A DNA stretch of 64,000 nt from Nageia nagi. Its lineage: Eukaryota; Pinophyta. Made by a program: the position numbers and the translations under genes. The stretch covers positions 13,392,001 through 13,456,000 of the forward strand of contig JBITNC010000001.1 of the NCBI GenBank assembly GCA_050084985.1, in the 5' to 3' direction. Below the pieces are notes generated by a model. That model worked only from the letters and a program-made list of their open reading frames with translations, was not told the DNA's origin and did no database searches. Numbering within the stretch: the stretch's first letter is position 1; every line of letters starts with the position of its first letter. Of this stretch, positions 38,790-50,956 are shown one piece after another.

Positions 38790-40990
38790 GAAAATGATAA
38801 AACTAGGGTTTATTCTACCTATGTTCAAAATATGGATATAAATGTAGAAAACCCTAAGGTTTCTAAAGAGAAGTTTTATTTCAATGATATCCAAAGAAAT
38901 GTTAGGCATAATCTTGACCTACCTTTATAAGAACCTCATCTCGATGCTCATAATGATACTGAGTCTATAAGCTCTAGCAAGAAAATGGATATTATTGGTG
39001 AAACTCCCAATAGATTTATTCCTAATATTGATCAATTAGAATTCAAAAGTGTAAGCTTGAATGGTCCTAATTCTGATGAGAGTAATGATGAAATTACTAA
39101 ATTAGATAGAATTCTTATTCATATTAGATCTATACATGAAGTGCTATCTAATAGAAAAAGATTAGAATATTTTTTTACTTGTAAAGTTAAAATTGTAATC
39201 AATATTCTAACAAATTATGAGCTCTTAGAAGAAAACTCTATAGCCTTAGAATCATTGGATAGTTTATTTTCATATGAGAATGTAGTATATACATGATAAA
39301 GGGCTCCTTCCATTAATATAGATGCTACTAATGATATATCTTCCTATGAACACACCACTGATGGCATGGATGAGGTTGATATGGAAGCTCCTTTTGAGGT
39401 AAATGTCGATAACCCACCACCTCTAGGAAAAGAAATTATTAAACATAGTGGTACAAAGGATGAAGGTGATGATTATGAACACCTCATCCTAAACCTAATT
39501 ATTTTACAAGAGGTAAGCTTTTTAAAGGTAAGGATATTATACAAGATGATGATTGTGATGCTCAACTTCAAAGACAAGTTATAAATCTTATTACTAACAT
39601 TTATAAGAAAAATCTTGATTGGTCCTTAGATGAACATAATATTAAAGTTGACTTTCTTTAGAATATTCATGATATTATCCTCTTTCATTTGTAACCTTAT
39701 ACATAGCAACTAGAGTTTGTGATGAAATTGCTTGATAAACTAGAACATGAAAGAGTAAATAAAAGTGGACCTTTTCTTATACTCAAGGAGAATGAACATA
39801 CAAATGTAATTGTTCCACCTCAAAACCCTCCATCATCCCCAATATTTAATAGTCCTAACCAAGCATCCCATGTTGTTACTTCAATTGTGGAACAAATAAA
39901 GAAATTAGAAAATGAGTTGCTTAATGAGGGTGATGATGATTTTTTATTTTGTTTGAAAATACCTTTAGTAAATAGAATTATTTCTAAAATGATAACTAGA
40001 AAAAAGAGTATTAAATTTACAAAATTTGATAGTTTACAAGATCCTAAGATGCATATTAGAAAATTTCAAGAAGAAGCTATGGAATATATTCATGATAGAG
40101 ATCTACTTGCTAAATTGTTCTTACATAGTTTGAAAGATGATGTGTTGAAATGGTATTTTCTTGTTTCTAAAAAGATTCTTGATATATATGAGGATTTGGT
40201 TCATCAATTTTTATAGTATGTCAAATATAATATCATTAAAAAGGTTCATTTCAAATATTTTTATGAAATTAAGCAATTTCCCAATCAATTTGTACATGAT
40301 TTTGTGAAAATATGGAAGCATACTACTAATAAGATTACAATGCTTGAGCAAGATTTGAAAGATACATTTACAAATGCTTTATTACCTATGTATAAGCTAT
40401 TGTTTATCTCTAATCATAATATGAAATTGGGTGAAATGATGGATATGTTATTTTAAAAAGAGGCTTGTATCAAAAAGTTGTATGCTATGTGTAATAATAC
40501 TCCAACATATGAAAATAAAGTTAAAATCCCTAAAAAAAATAAGAAAAATGAGGTGAATAATGTTGATCACAAGCATAAAATTAACCCTAGACCTAAAAGA
40601 AAGTTTACACCATTAACTAATATTGTTGATAATATTCTCAATATTTTGTTAAAATAAGATCTCATTGAGCTTTCACCTATTGTTGAAGCTAAGTTTTTTA
40701 ATGGTGTACCTAAAAAGTTTAGATATGAAGAATTTTGCAATTATCATAGGGTATCTATATATTTAACAAGAAATTGTAGGACTTCAAGGCATCTTATCTA
40801 GGATTTCATTAATGAAAAGGCCATTCAGATGGATGATAATATTATTGTGAATTATGGACCTATACATCCTAATAATGGAAAATTAGGGATGTTCACAAAT
40901 CCCTTACCTCCTTTGAAACTAAGAGGTTGCATTGGCATGGTAAGTACTTCACATGATTTGTGTCATTATTTCACTCATAAAAATGGATGA
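38790..40990 (+). pseudogene. Ty3/gypsy gag, Tat/Athila-like, decayed
   Basis: Three main open pieces (38985-39296, 39366-39584, 39719-40216) and further frames to 40990. The second half carries the capsid signature: KFTKFDSLQDPKMHIRKF, LAKLFLHSLKDDVLKWYF, a DIYEDLVHQFL stop, then FVHDFVKIWKHT. Around 40725-40800 the knuckle-like FCNYHRV..YLTRNCRTSRHL matches the 'YCxxHx..GHxTxxCxxLKxxI' box of Tat/Athila gags. No pol follows, so the element is truncated after gag. Confidence 0.75.
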
Positions 40991-40999
40991 AAACATAAT

Positions 41000-41869
41000 A
41001 TATTAAATATAATCAAATAAGAGATGAAATTTAACATCACTAATGGCATGTCTTATTGTTCCCACACTATCCACAACATGCACAAAGCAAACATAAAGGT
41101 ACTAATTTTCATTCTTGCTTCTACAAATTCTATCTGGGTTGCCAAATCATCCAAGGTACGCAATATCATTAGTAAAAATATGAATTTTTTTCCAAAAGTG
41201 TATATTACTTAGGTTAGTTATTTGTTTTCTTACTATACATTTTTTTTTTCTGCATATGGTATTGCATTTTTTGGTTCCATAAAAATTGATCTTCCACTAT
41301 TTTTGCACTTTTTCATGTGTTTGATTGAATCCCACATTATTAGTAGCATAACTTTCTATTTCACACCATTAATGAAATCCTTTTCCCAAGACAAAATGTA
41401 AACCAATATTATTTTTGGCATGATCATGATGTTTTAGACTCATTGGGTTGATTACATGATAATTTTAATTGCATTAACAAAGAAAAACTCGCATGAATGT
41501 GATAAGGTCCCTTTTACTAAAATTTGGTACCTTGATTGTGAATTTAGATAACTTATCTATTTAGGGAAATTTTCTTGATTATAATTATTTTTTATCATTA
41601 TGTGTGCATGAATCAATTATTATTTTCAAAATTTTACATGTTTGGTAACTTTTGTTAAGTATGTGCATTGATGACAGCATACAAGTAAATATTAAATACC
41701 ATTCAATAAAGCGAATGAAATTCATAATAGATAATAGATTGATTGAGCCAAAAATGAACATATATATATATATATCTTAAAAATACAATATATAAAGGAG
41801 GGTGGACTACAAAACTAAGTCCTATACTATTGATGGGCACTACTACCACTATTGGAAGCATCCCCCATC
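41000..41869. other. AT-rich stretch without gene
   Basis: No supported frame. A short TA run lies near 41760-41775. The right boundary of the truncated gypsy element is not visible. Confidence 0.4.
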
Positions 41870-43950
41870 CTCTACCTAACTTTGTAGCTACTCCCACTAG
41901 TCATAGATATTGATACACCCCTAGAAACTCCAATCATTTTGATGCCATATCCTTTTAGTAAGGCCTTCACCCCATCATACTTGACCTTCAACATGGTGAT
42001 CTCTCACTCCTTCTTCTCTATCTTTTCCATCTGGATTTGCATGAAAGCCCGTTGTTGGTCTAGAGGAGGTATTTCCATGCACTCCTGTAGTCTCTTCATT
42101 GATTTCTCCAATATGGAAATCTATGAATCCTTGGTTGTGAGAGAGGCATATAATATGGAAACCTAGGCCTCTAAGGGCCTTAATCATGCATTTGATATCT
42201 CGAAAGATGTAATCCATCTCTCTACATACCCTACATACAATACAATTCAATATTAGACATTATTTCTTATATAAAACTTGAAATAACTTCTTACAAATGA
42301 AAAATGTCCTACCTAGTGCCTCCAAAGGCATAGCCTTGCCTAGCTCCAACAACCCTAGTGCTATCATTATCACTGACTCTCCATCCTCTTGCATAAGAAC
42401 ATCATTCATTGATTTGTTTACCTAGTAGGGATTATCCTTTAATGATCCCTTATTGGATGCCACCTTATAATCCTCCTCATACATATCAAGATTGGTAGGA
42501 TGCACTTCCAACCACCATGTTGTATACCTTGGGGAAACTCTAAGTGCCATGGAGGCATCTATAGTTGCATCATGAATCCTTAGCTCATCCCAAGTGAGCC
42601 TCCATGTCAGTATAACCTATGCTTCTATAGGCATGTCCCTCTTTTCCATGTAGATATGGTAGCAAACTAGTGCAAGGGGGATCCCTTATCGAAACCCAAA
42701 CTATATGAGTACATGTTGTGAGTGGTACAACTCCACTACCTTCCTCCATGTCTAGAGGAAGCATTCCTATCGCACCCATGCAAATTTATGGGAATATACA
42801 TCCAACATAAAGTCACTTTAAGACACCCAAATTAGATCCTTGGCATATAAATTATTTAGCTCTCTCTATCGAGCCTCCAATAAATATGGATATTAGTATC
42901 CTTAGGATCTGGACACCCAATAGGTCAAGGCAATATCTCTTGGGTCATCCCATGCCCTCTATAAACCTATAAGCCTAATGATAGCTATATTCTCATATAA
43001 TCATACCTATAGAAGTCTTGCATGGGCCATGATAATGTTGAACTTATCAACATAAGTGAAGTTATACAAATACATGTACAATTGAGCTAAAACTAGGGGT
43101 CCCCATGCAAACTATGTCCCCCACTCACATATCTATCTAACAACCCAAACAAGCCCAAGTGGGAACATAGAGCTACTCTTGTTAGTGCATAAGTATTAGT
43201 AATAATGGTAGCTACATATAATTGAAGGTGTCTCCCTATCAGGGCAAACTTGCAAATCTCATCTAGTCTAGTTTCTCAGTGCTCCCAATCATAGTCACTC
43301 TCTCCTATAAGCCACATGGCCTCCTACTCATGGATATTATTTTTTACCATCTCCTTCTAGTGTATGAGGTTTCCCTTGATGGTAATACCCAAAATATAAT
43401 AAACATTTACCAATGTAACTATCATTTCACCTAGGATTAGGTGAAATGAACTACAATCAAGGTCCTATCTCTCTTCCAATATGATGAAAAGTGGCAAATC
43501 CTACTAGATATGGCCTGTGATTGCTAGGTCCATCAACCCACACCTAGTCAAGATGTTATTTGTATGCTAAGTATGGGACCATGTCCTAGCCTTCTCAAAA
43601 GTGACCCTAATCATGGTTCCATCCCTAATCAAAACCTTATGCTCCTATAAAGAAGTAAATTAAATACTAAACCAATTCCATGCAAGGTAGTGAATTAAAA
43701 ATAAACTATACTATTAATCCTACTACATGCATTGAAAATACCAAATCAAAATAAGTAACTACCAAATAGAAAAGATATGAGATGAAATGGAACTCACTAT
43801 ATGATCAATTAGGAATGACTAGTTATATTCACCTATATGGCCCCTTTGGCTAGTCATCAAATAACCAATCCCTTGGCACCCCATGTATACCATCAAAAAG
43901 GTCAAAAAATAAGTCCAAATTACATACCTATAGGTTATAATCACATCATG
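41870..43950 (-). pseudogene. Plant mobile domain protein remnant, second copy
   Basis: Minus-strand frames give, in order, GLMDLAITGHI (about 43520), LDCSSFHLILGEMIVTLVNV (about 43450), LWLIGESDYDWEH near 43310, a Gly/Leu-rich helical part, and the better preserved 42585-42779 and 41975-42250 frames. The 41.9-42.1 kb end reads as heptads (MQIQMEKIEKKE.EITMLK), a coiled-coil tail. It aligns in order with the remnant at 765-2110 on the opposite strand. PMD family by motif. Not functional, and the role as host gene or transposon passenger is unknown. Confidence 0.55.
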
Positions 43951-44302
43951 AGATCCTCACATCGTTGGGGGAAATATAGAGTGAAATTCAAATAGTGCAA
44001 ATCTTTAATAAAAGTTGATCACCATGTCACCAGTGCCAGAGCACCAAAATTGGTTGGTATCATAAGTCAAAATGAGGATTTAAAAAATTAAGTTTCTTTA
44101 TATAGTTCCAAATTTAATTAAAACCCTATGTTTTTACCTAAATGACCCTAAGCTGCCTAAATTAATTATGTCATTAGTTCATTACAATGCATTTTATTTT
44201 ACATGGATGAAGTTTCTTATTAGACACCTAAATTTACCATTTTAATGCTGCTAGCAGCATCTGTGTTCATGAATCGATTATTGAATCAAAGTATCTTCTC
44301 AT
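43951..44302. other. Unassigned flank of the retrotransposon array
   Basis: No gene recognised. Similarity to the array LTR starts abruptly at about 44303. Confidence 0.4.
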
Positions 44303-44336
44303 AAAATCATATTTTGTGAGTTTTGGGGATATTACA
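44303..44336 (+). repeat. Unit A 5' LTR stub
   Basis: Only the last 34 bp or so of the array LTR remain (CATATTTTGTGAGTTTTGG ... ATATTACA). The rest is missing, so unit A is 5'-truncated. Confidence 0.75.
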
Positions 44337-44337
44337 A

Positions 44338-44349
44338 TGGTATCAGAGC
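44338..44349 (+). promoter_or_regulatory. Unit A primer-binding site (initiator-Met tRNA)
   Basis: TGGTATCAGAGC, the exact complement of the plant initiator-Met tRNA 3' end, 1 bp after the LTR. Confidence 0.9.
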
Positions 44350-44374
44350 CTATTTTCCTGCTAGCCTATATTAA

Positions 44375-45364
44375 CTCATATCGCCCAAGATCCATAATTA
44401 CTACTTGAGAGGAAGAAGTGATCCTGATTACTAATCGAGCTTGGAGGAGAGAGATGTAATAGATCTAGAGGGATCTGAAGAGTGGGAGGAAGCTAGACAA
44501 GGGAACATGGCCGATTCCAACATAGCTATCCTAGACACATTAAGGAAGATGACAAAGCAATTGTAGATACTCACATTCCAAAGAGGGAACCAGACTCCAC
44601 CACCTAGCTGGGAGAATAGAAATAGCCAAGGAGAGAGCTCATCTAGGGCTAAATCTTGTTACTAGAAGTCTATACCTATTCCACCTAAGCCTCTTTTTAG
44701 AAAAGAGGAAGATCCAAAGGAGATCTATCGAAGACATCGGGAGAGGCTCGACCAATTGTTTGATGAGTACATGGCCAAACCTGTAGAGTATAGAAACATC
44801 ATATCTTTCCAAGAATTTTATGGACAATTGGAGGGAGGACAAGGAGGATGCCCACCTATCTTTAAGGAGCCATTTCAAAAGATCCAATTGGATAAATTTG
44901 ATGGAGGAGCAAGGATCTCGGTAAGAGGATGGATTCACCAGCTCCAAATGTACCTATCTTTTAATTCCATGGTAGAAGATGAGGCCATACATTTTGCCAC
45001 ACTCTCCCTAAAGGGATGAGCCTATGAGTGGTGGCACCATGGATTGAAAATGTTGGGGCATGACCAGATCTTAACTTTTGATGAATTTTTCCAAAGGTTG
45101 CTGGAACATTTTGAAAAGAAGACTGAAGAAAGTTACTTCCATGAGCTCAACAAGATCCAACAAAAAGGTAGAATTGAAGAATATGTAGATGAGTTTATGA
45201 ATGTTTCTATTATGGTTTCAGATCTATCAAAAGCTAGAAGGATGGCTATGTTCATGGAGGGTTTGAATGAAAATATCAGAGCATTTGTCAAATCATTTGA
45301 GCCAAACAATCTTGATGAGGCAATCAGAAGGGTCGTAGCACTTGAATCAACCAGTCTGATCTGA
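44375..45364 (+). pseudogene. Unit A gag (capsid part)
   Basis: Homologous to the other five gags of the array. The start codon is ATA where unit C has ATG (MSPKIHNYYL). Preserved parts: FDEYMAKPVEYRNIISFQEF (44760 on), MYLSFNSMVEDEAIHFATLS, WWHHGLKMLGHDQI, FFQRLLEHFEKKTEESYF and EYVDEFMNVSIMV, the full retrotransposon gag pattern. In-frame TGA at 45017-45019 replaces a CAA codon. The capsid part ends at TGA 45362-45364, a stop position shared by all copies. The reading continues beyond it until the nested insertion at 45474. Confidence 0.85.
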
Positions 45365-45473
45365 GGGAAGAGCAATCAAGGAAGGACATAGCCACCCCAA
45401 CAACAAATTGTGCCAGTAAGTAAAATGAATGGGAGCCAAGGAAGGCTCACATCTCCACTAAGGAGAAATGCAT

Positions 45474-46576
45474 TGTAATATCCCCAAAACTCACAAAATG
45501 CAATTTTGTTAAAGTGTAATATTCCAAAGTTGAAATATCACTACTTAGGAATTTATATAAATTTTTATATTTTTCTAACTAGCTCAATTCAAATCAATCT
45601 GCAAATTGAACAAGAAATAGAGCTAGAAATGAATTTTATTCTTCAAGATCTGGGACATCCCAAATGGATAAGTACAATACTCAAGGAAAAATAACCAAAT
45701 GCTTAAGAAGGGGATGTTTGCCCTCACAAGGTAGATTTGGATGATCTAGCCCTGCAAGTTCTTAAACCACTTCTCCCTAATACTGGATGAGCCTCCTCAC
45801 ACTAATTTAGCTGGTCTAGATCTAGGATGTGCCTCCTCACATTGATTTGGTAGGTTAGATCTAGATCTAGAATATGGCTGCACTGGTTGGATCTGGATCT
45901 ACCCCATTGGCTAGATATAGATCAGGGATAGAATAGTTCCACCACACTAGCTTGAACTATTCTAGTAACTCCACCTCACTGGCTTGAGCTACTCTAGCAA
46001 CTCCACCTCCTTGGCTCAAGCTACTATCCTAGCTTAGGTAAGAACTCCTCCATACTGGCTAGAGCTCTCCCACTAAGCTAGCTGGAAAGCTGCAACTCCA
46101 CTAGTTGCTAACCCTCAGAAAGAGATAAACTCTGATAATCTTCAAGCATGAACCCAAATGATGCATCCCATCTCCTTTTATAACAAGATCTCTCATACAT
46201 TGGAATCACCTAAAGTGCAACATCCCTCTTCTGGTGTCTTGGGATGACAAATTAAATCATCTAGGGACCCAGGAAGCCCAATGTCCCACAATGGTTACCT
46301 AGAGATGCCAAATTACAAGATTAATGGCTCATAAATGCAATGTCCCATTATGAGAGACTAATAGTGCATTAATTACAAATAATTGAGCCAAATTAATTAA
46401 ATAAAATCCAAGGGTGAGTGCCTCAAGGGTCTCTTTACCCTTGGTTACAACAATAAATGCAAAATATTAATAAAATACTCCTAAATTAATTTATTTTTGG
46501 TTTCTCCTCCTTTGCCATGAATGTCACACTCTAAGAGGAGAGAAAGTGGATGTTTTAAAAATTTGGTGACATTACA
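45474..46576 (-). repeat. Unit B 3' LTR
   Basis: On the minus strand runs from TGTAATGTCACC (46576) to GGATATTACA (45474). PPT AGGAAGGGGAGACT lies at 46577-46590. Confidence 0.9.
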
Positions 46577-46697
46577 AGTCTCCCCTTCCTAAATTGCTTA
46601 TCCCCAAGCAACTCAAGATAAATTGGCCCTTCTCTTTCCCATCCTAAAAAGCTATAATGTGGATGAAAGAACAAGGAGAAAGAGTTCCAATTTTCTA

Positions 46698-46991
46698 CTA
46701 CAAGTGATGGCCAAAATGTCTACCTTCATAGCTCCACAACCCAACATCTAAGTCCTGAATGAAATCAAGAAGTGCTAATGGGTTATCTTCTATCCAGGAT
46801 TGCATCACATGATGGGAGGGAGAATCTACAATTTCAGTGAGCATGAATACATTCATCCCAACATCCCAATGGTCTAAGTGGCTGAGTGGTTCACAAGGAA
46901 AAGTATGATGAAGTAATACTATATCTCCAATCCCTCTATTTCTCATTTTAAGCAAGATGATGGAAAATTTGTCCCAAAAAATTTGTAGCAA
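46698..46991 (-). pseudogene. Unit B 3' unknown ORF segment
   Basis: 97-aa frame (WDKFSIILLKMRNRGIGDI, then SHHVMQSWIEDNPLALLDF and DVGLWSYEGRHFGHHL) near the 3' LTR. It is also present in unit A at 50957-51334. Its second half persists in the PIN-bearing units. It is not RT or integrase by any motif I can see. It may be the residue of a deleted pol end, but this is unproved. Confidence 0.5.
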
Positions 46992-47212
46992 TATACTTGT
47001 AATAGGGACATATATGCCAAAGAGGAGTAAATCTAACTAGCAAGTATTATCACTTATTTCCAATCTTCAATCAACCTCCAACTTATTATCCAGAAAAAGA
47101 ACACTCTTAACCAATTCATGAGTGGTTGAGCAAATGTGGGCATGTTACCTTGGGACTGGGTGATGTCTTGCATGGTAGTTCTATTTGGGATGTGAGGAAT
47201 GATTTGATGTTG

Positions 47213-47998
47213 CTACTTTGGATCTTCTATTACTTCCAATTGATGGGCTTGTGAAGTGGCCCTATTGCTACCTTGCAATCCTCTCATAATGACCTCCTTT
47301 CCATTTGCCAGGAACTTCATTTCCAATGTTTCATAATTTGTCCTAATCTCCCCCAAAGTTTTTAGCCATTGAATTCCAAAGACCATGTGCAAGGTCCCTC
47401 CCATGGGATATACATAGAAATCACTTCTCATGGAGTAATTGTTGGTCTCAACTGGAAGTTGTCTAATCACCTTATTGCAAAATGAGATCTAGCAGTTAGC
47501 ATTGGCCACATTGAATCCTTCAAAAACATCCATCCTTACTCCTTTCTCAGTAGCAACCAAAGCATCAATGAAGTTGTGAGATGCCCCTCCATTGATAAGA
47601 ATAGTCACTTCTTCTCCTAGAGCTCTTCCCTAAATGTGCAATGTGGGGCAATGGGGTGCTCCATTAATGGTGGCCAAGGTGCTATGAGTGGAAAACTCTT
47701 CCACAAATTCTGAAATGCTCCACAGATCTGATTCAGGTTCCTCCATCTCCACTACATCTACATAACTAAGTTTCACCTTCCCATTGCAGCGATGGCCTGG
47801 CTCCCATGATCCTTTGCAGATAAAGCACATTTTCCTTCTCATTTTAGAATGTGAGATCTCTCGATCCCTCTGTGTTTGCTCCAATGGCCATGCATTTCTC
47901 CTTGGTGGAGATGTGAGCCTTCCTTGGCTCCCATTCATTTTACTTACTGGCATAATTTGTTGCTAGGGTGGTTGCATCCTTCCTTGATTGCTCTTTCC
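47213..47998 (-). pseudogene. Unit B zinc knuckle and aspartic protease
   Basis: Frame 47630-47953 carries the basic linker and the knuckle CFICKGSWEPGHRCNGK (C-x2-C ... GH-x-C, the chromovirus form). The protease follows: ILINGGASHNFIDALVATEK (about 47560-47610), then VIRQLPVETNNYSMRSD and MVFGIQWLKTLGEIRTN (47213-47470). Chromovirus proteases have LIDSGATHNF; here Asp is Asn and Ser is Gly, so it is catalytically dead. A TAA at 47999-48001 separates it from the capsid part. Confidence 0.8.
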
Positions 47999-48985
47999 TT
48001 AGATCAAACTAGTTGATTCAAGTGCTACAACCCTTTTGATTGCCTCATCAAGATCATTTAGCTCAAATGCTTTGATAGATGCTTTGATATTTTCATTCAA
48101 ACCCTCCATGAACATAGCCATCCTTCTAGCTTCTAATAGATCTAAAACCATAATAGAAACATTCATAAACTCATCTACATATTCTTCAACTATACCTTTC
48201 TATTGGATCTTGGTGAGCTCATGGAAGTAACTTTCTTTAGTCTTCTTTTCAAAACATTCCAGCAACCTTTGGCAAAATTCATCAAAAGTTCAGATCTAGT
48301 CATGCCCCATCATTTTCAATCCATGATGCCACCACTCATAGGCTTGTCCCTTCAGGGAGAGTGTGGTAAAATGTATGGCCTTATATTCTACCATGGAATT
48401 GAAAGATAGGTACATTTGGAACTTATGAATCCATCCTCTTACCGAGATCCCTGCACCTCCATCAAATTTCCCCAATTGGATCTTCTATAATGGCTCCTTA
48501 AAGATAGGTGGGTGTCCTCCTTGTCCTCCCTCCAATTGTCCATGAAATTCTTGGAAAGATATGATGTTTTTATACTCTACTAGTTTGGCCATGTACTCAT
48601 TGAATAATTGGTCGAGCCTCTCTCGATGTCTTCGATAGATCTCCTCTGGATCTTCCTCTTTTCTAAAAAGAGGCTTAGGTGGAATAGGTATAGACTTTTG
48701 ATAATGAGATCTAGCCCTAGATGAGCTCTCTCCTTGGTTGTTTCTATTCTCCCAACTGGGTGGTGGAGTCTGGTTCCCTCTTTGGGATGTGAGTATCTGC
48801 AATTGCTCTATCATCTTCCTTAATGCATCTAAGATGGCTATGTTGTAATTGGCCATGTTCCCTTGTCGACTTCCTCCCACTCTTCAGATCCCTACAGATC
48901 TGTTATGTCTCTCTCCTCCAAGCTCGACTAGTAATCAGGATCACTTCTTCCTCTTAAGTAGTAATTTATGGATCTTGGGTAGCAT
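47999..48985 (-). pseudogene. Unit B gag (capsid part)
   Basis: Starts at ATG 48985. An extra A shortly after the start shifts the frame, and the best open piece is 48485-48880 (NIAILDALRKMIEQLQILTS, SHYQKSIPIPPKPLFRKEED, RRHRERLDQLFNEYM). The later capsid motifs (LKGQAYEWWHHGLKM, F.KKTKESYFHEL) follow with stops. Ends at TAA 47999-48001. Confidence 0.8.
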
Positions 48986-49013
48986 GAGCTAATATAGGTT
49001 GGTAGGAAAACTA

Positions 49014-49025
49014 ACTCTGATACCA
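49014..49025 (-). promoter_or_regulatory. Unit B primer-binding site
   Basis: Minus-strand TGGTATCAGAGT next to the 5' LTR, one transition from the initiator-Met site. Confidence 0.85.
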
Positions 49026-49026
49026 T

Positions 49027-50131
49027 TGTAATATCCCCAAAACTCACAAAATGCAATTTTGTTAAAGTGTAATATTCCAAAGTTGAAATATCACTACTTA
49101 TGAATTTATATAAATTTTTATATTTTTCTAACTAGCTTAATTCAAATTAGATCTGTAAATTGAACAAGAAATAGAGCCAGAAATGAATTTTATTCTTCAA
49201 GAGCTGGGATGTCCCAAATGGACAAGTACAATACTCATGCAAAAATACCCAAATGCTCAAGAAGGGGGATGTTTGCCCTCACAAGGTAGATTTGGATGAT
49301 CTAGTCCTGTAAGTTCTTCAACCACTTCTCCCCAATATTGGATGAGCCTCCTCACACTGATTCAGCTGGTCTAGATCTAGGATGTGCCTCCTCACACTGA
49401 TTTGGTAGGTTAGATCTGGATCTAGAATATGGTCGCACTAGCTAGATCTAGATCTACCCCATTGGCTAGATCTGGATCAGGGATAGAATAGTTCCACCAC
49501 ACTGGCTCAAACTATTCTAGTAACTCCACCTCACAGGCTCAAGCTACTCTAGCAACTCCAACTCACTGGCTTGAGCTACTATCCTAGCTTAGGTAAGAAC
49601 TCCTCCACACTGGCTTGAGCTCTCCCATTAAGCTAGCTAGAAAGTTACAACTCCACTAGCTGCTAACCCCCGAAAAGAGATAAACTTTGATGATATTCAA
49701 GCATGCCCCCAAATGATGCATCCCATCTTCTTTTATAACAAGATCTCTCATACCTTGGAATCACCCAAAGTGCAATGTCCCTCTTTTGGTGTCTTGGGAT
49801 GACAAATTAAATCATCTAGGGACCTAGGAAGCCCAACGTCCCACAATGGTTGCCTAGAGATGCCAAATTACAAGATCAATGGCTCATAAATGTAATGTCC
49901 TAGTATGAGAGACTATCATTGCATTAATTACAAATAATTGAGCCAGATTAATTAAATAAAATCCAAGGGTGAGTGCCTCAAGGGTCTCTTTAGCCTTGGT
50001 TACAAAAATAAATGGAAAATATTAATAAAATACTCCTAAATTAATTTATTTTTGGTTTCTCCTCCTTTGCCATGAACGTCACACTCCAAGAGGAGAGAAA
50101 GTGGATGTTTTACAAATTTGGGGACATTACA
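49027..50131 (-). repeat. Unit B 5' LTR
   Basis: 1105 bp, TGTAATGTCCCC (50131) to GGATATTACA (49027) on the minus strand. Near-identical in layout to 45474-46576. Confidence 0.9.
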
Positions 50132-50136
50132 TGCAT

Positions 50137-50830
50137 GGCCATTGGAGTAGACACAGAGGGATCAAGAGATCTCACATTCTAAAATGAGAAGAAGGAAAAT
50201 GTGCTTTGTCTGTAGAGGATCATGGGAGCCAGGCCATCGCTGCAATGGGAAGGTGTAGCTCAGTTATGTAGAGGTAGTGGAGATGGAGGAACCTGAATAA
50301 GATCTGTGGCACATTTCAAAATTTGTGGAAGAGTTTTCCACTCATGGCACCTTGGCCACCATTAGTGGATCACCCCATTGCCCCACATTGCACATTCAAG
50401 GAAGAGCTCTAGGAGAAGAAGTGACTATTCTTATCGATGGAGGGGCAATCTCACAACTTCATTGATGCTTTGTTTGCTGCTGAGAAAGGAGTAAGGATGG
50501 ACATTTTTGAAGGATTCAATGTGGCCAATGCTAATGACTAGATCTCATTTTGCAATAAGGTGATTAGACAACTTCCAGTTGAGACCAACAATTACTCCAT
50601 GAGAAGTGATTTCTATGTATATCCCATGGGAGGGACCTTGCACATGGTCTTTGGAATTCAATGGCTAAAAACTTTAGGGGAGATTAGGACAAATTATGAC
50701 ACCTTGGAAATGAAGTTCCTGGAAAATGGAAAGGAGGTCATCATGAGAGGATTATAGGGTAGCAATAGGGCCACTTCACAAGTCCATTGATTAGAAGTAA
50801 TAGAAGATCCAAAGCAGCAACATCGAATCA
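50137..50830 (+). pseudogene. Unit A zinc knuckle and aspartic protease (continues after nested B)
   Basis: Knuckle [14 protein letters not shown] (from 50202), then GRALGEEVTILIDGGA with the catalytic Asp retained at 50436-50438. The next base run has one extra A relative to unit B (GCAATCTCAC against GCATCTCAC), shifting the frame. The C-terminal protease part 50560-50757 (MIRQLPVETNNYSMRSDFY, MVFGIQWLKTLGEI) is open again. The active site is DGG, not DSG/DTG. A TAG at 50157 interrupts the linker. Confidence 0.8.
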
Positions 50831-50956
50831 TTACTCACATCCCAAATAGAACTACCATGTAATACGTCACCCAATCCCAAGGTAACACACCCACATTTGC
50901 TCAGCCACTAACAAATTGGTTAAGAGTGTTATTTTTTTTGGATAATAAGTTGGAGG

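Larger units (their letters stand above)
45474..50131 (-). mobile_element. Unit B: complete non-autonomous LTR element nested in unit A
   Basis: A 4.66-kb element in antisense to its host unit A. The target copies TGCAT at 45469-45473 and 50132-50136 are identical, and A's gag reads on across the gap (AGGAGAAA TGCAT GGCCATTGG). Two LTRs of 1103 and 1105 bp, PBS and PPT are all present, but the 2.45-kb interior holds only gag, knuckle, protease and a short unknown tail. There is no RT, RNase H or integrase, so it must have moved with enzymes supplied by another element. Confidence 0.9.

Noticed and set aside
44050-44062. Second primer-binding site GGTTGGTATCATAAG
   Set aside because: It shares only TGGTATCA with the initiator-Met site and no LTR end precedes it.
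44639-44947. Minus-strand 102-aa frame opposite gag A
   Set aside because: Antisense shadow of conserved gag. Similar antisense frames occur opposite gag in other units (45133, 48036, 56411, 60021).
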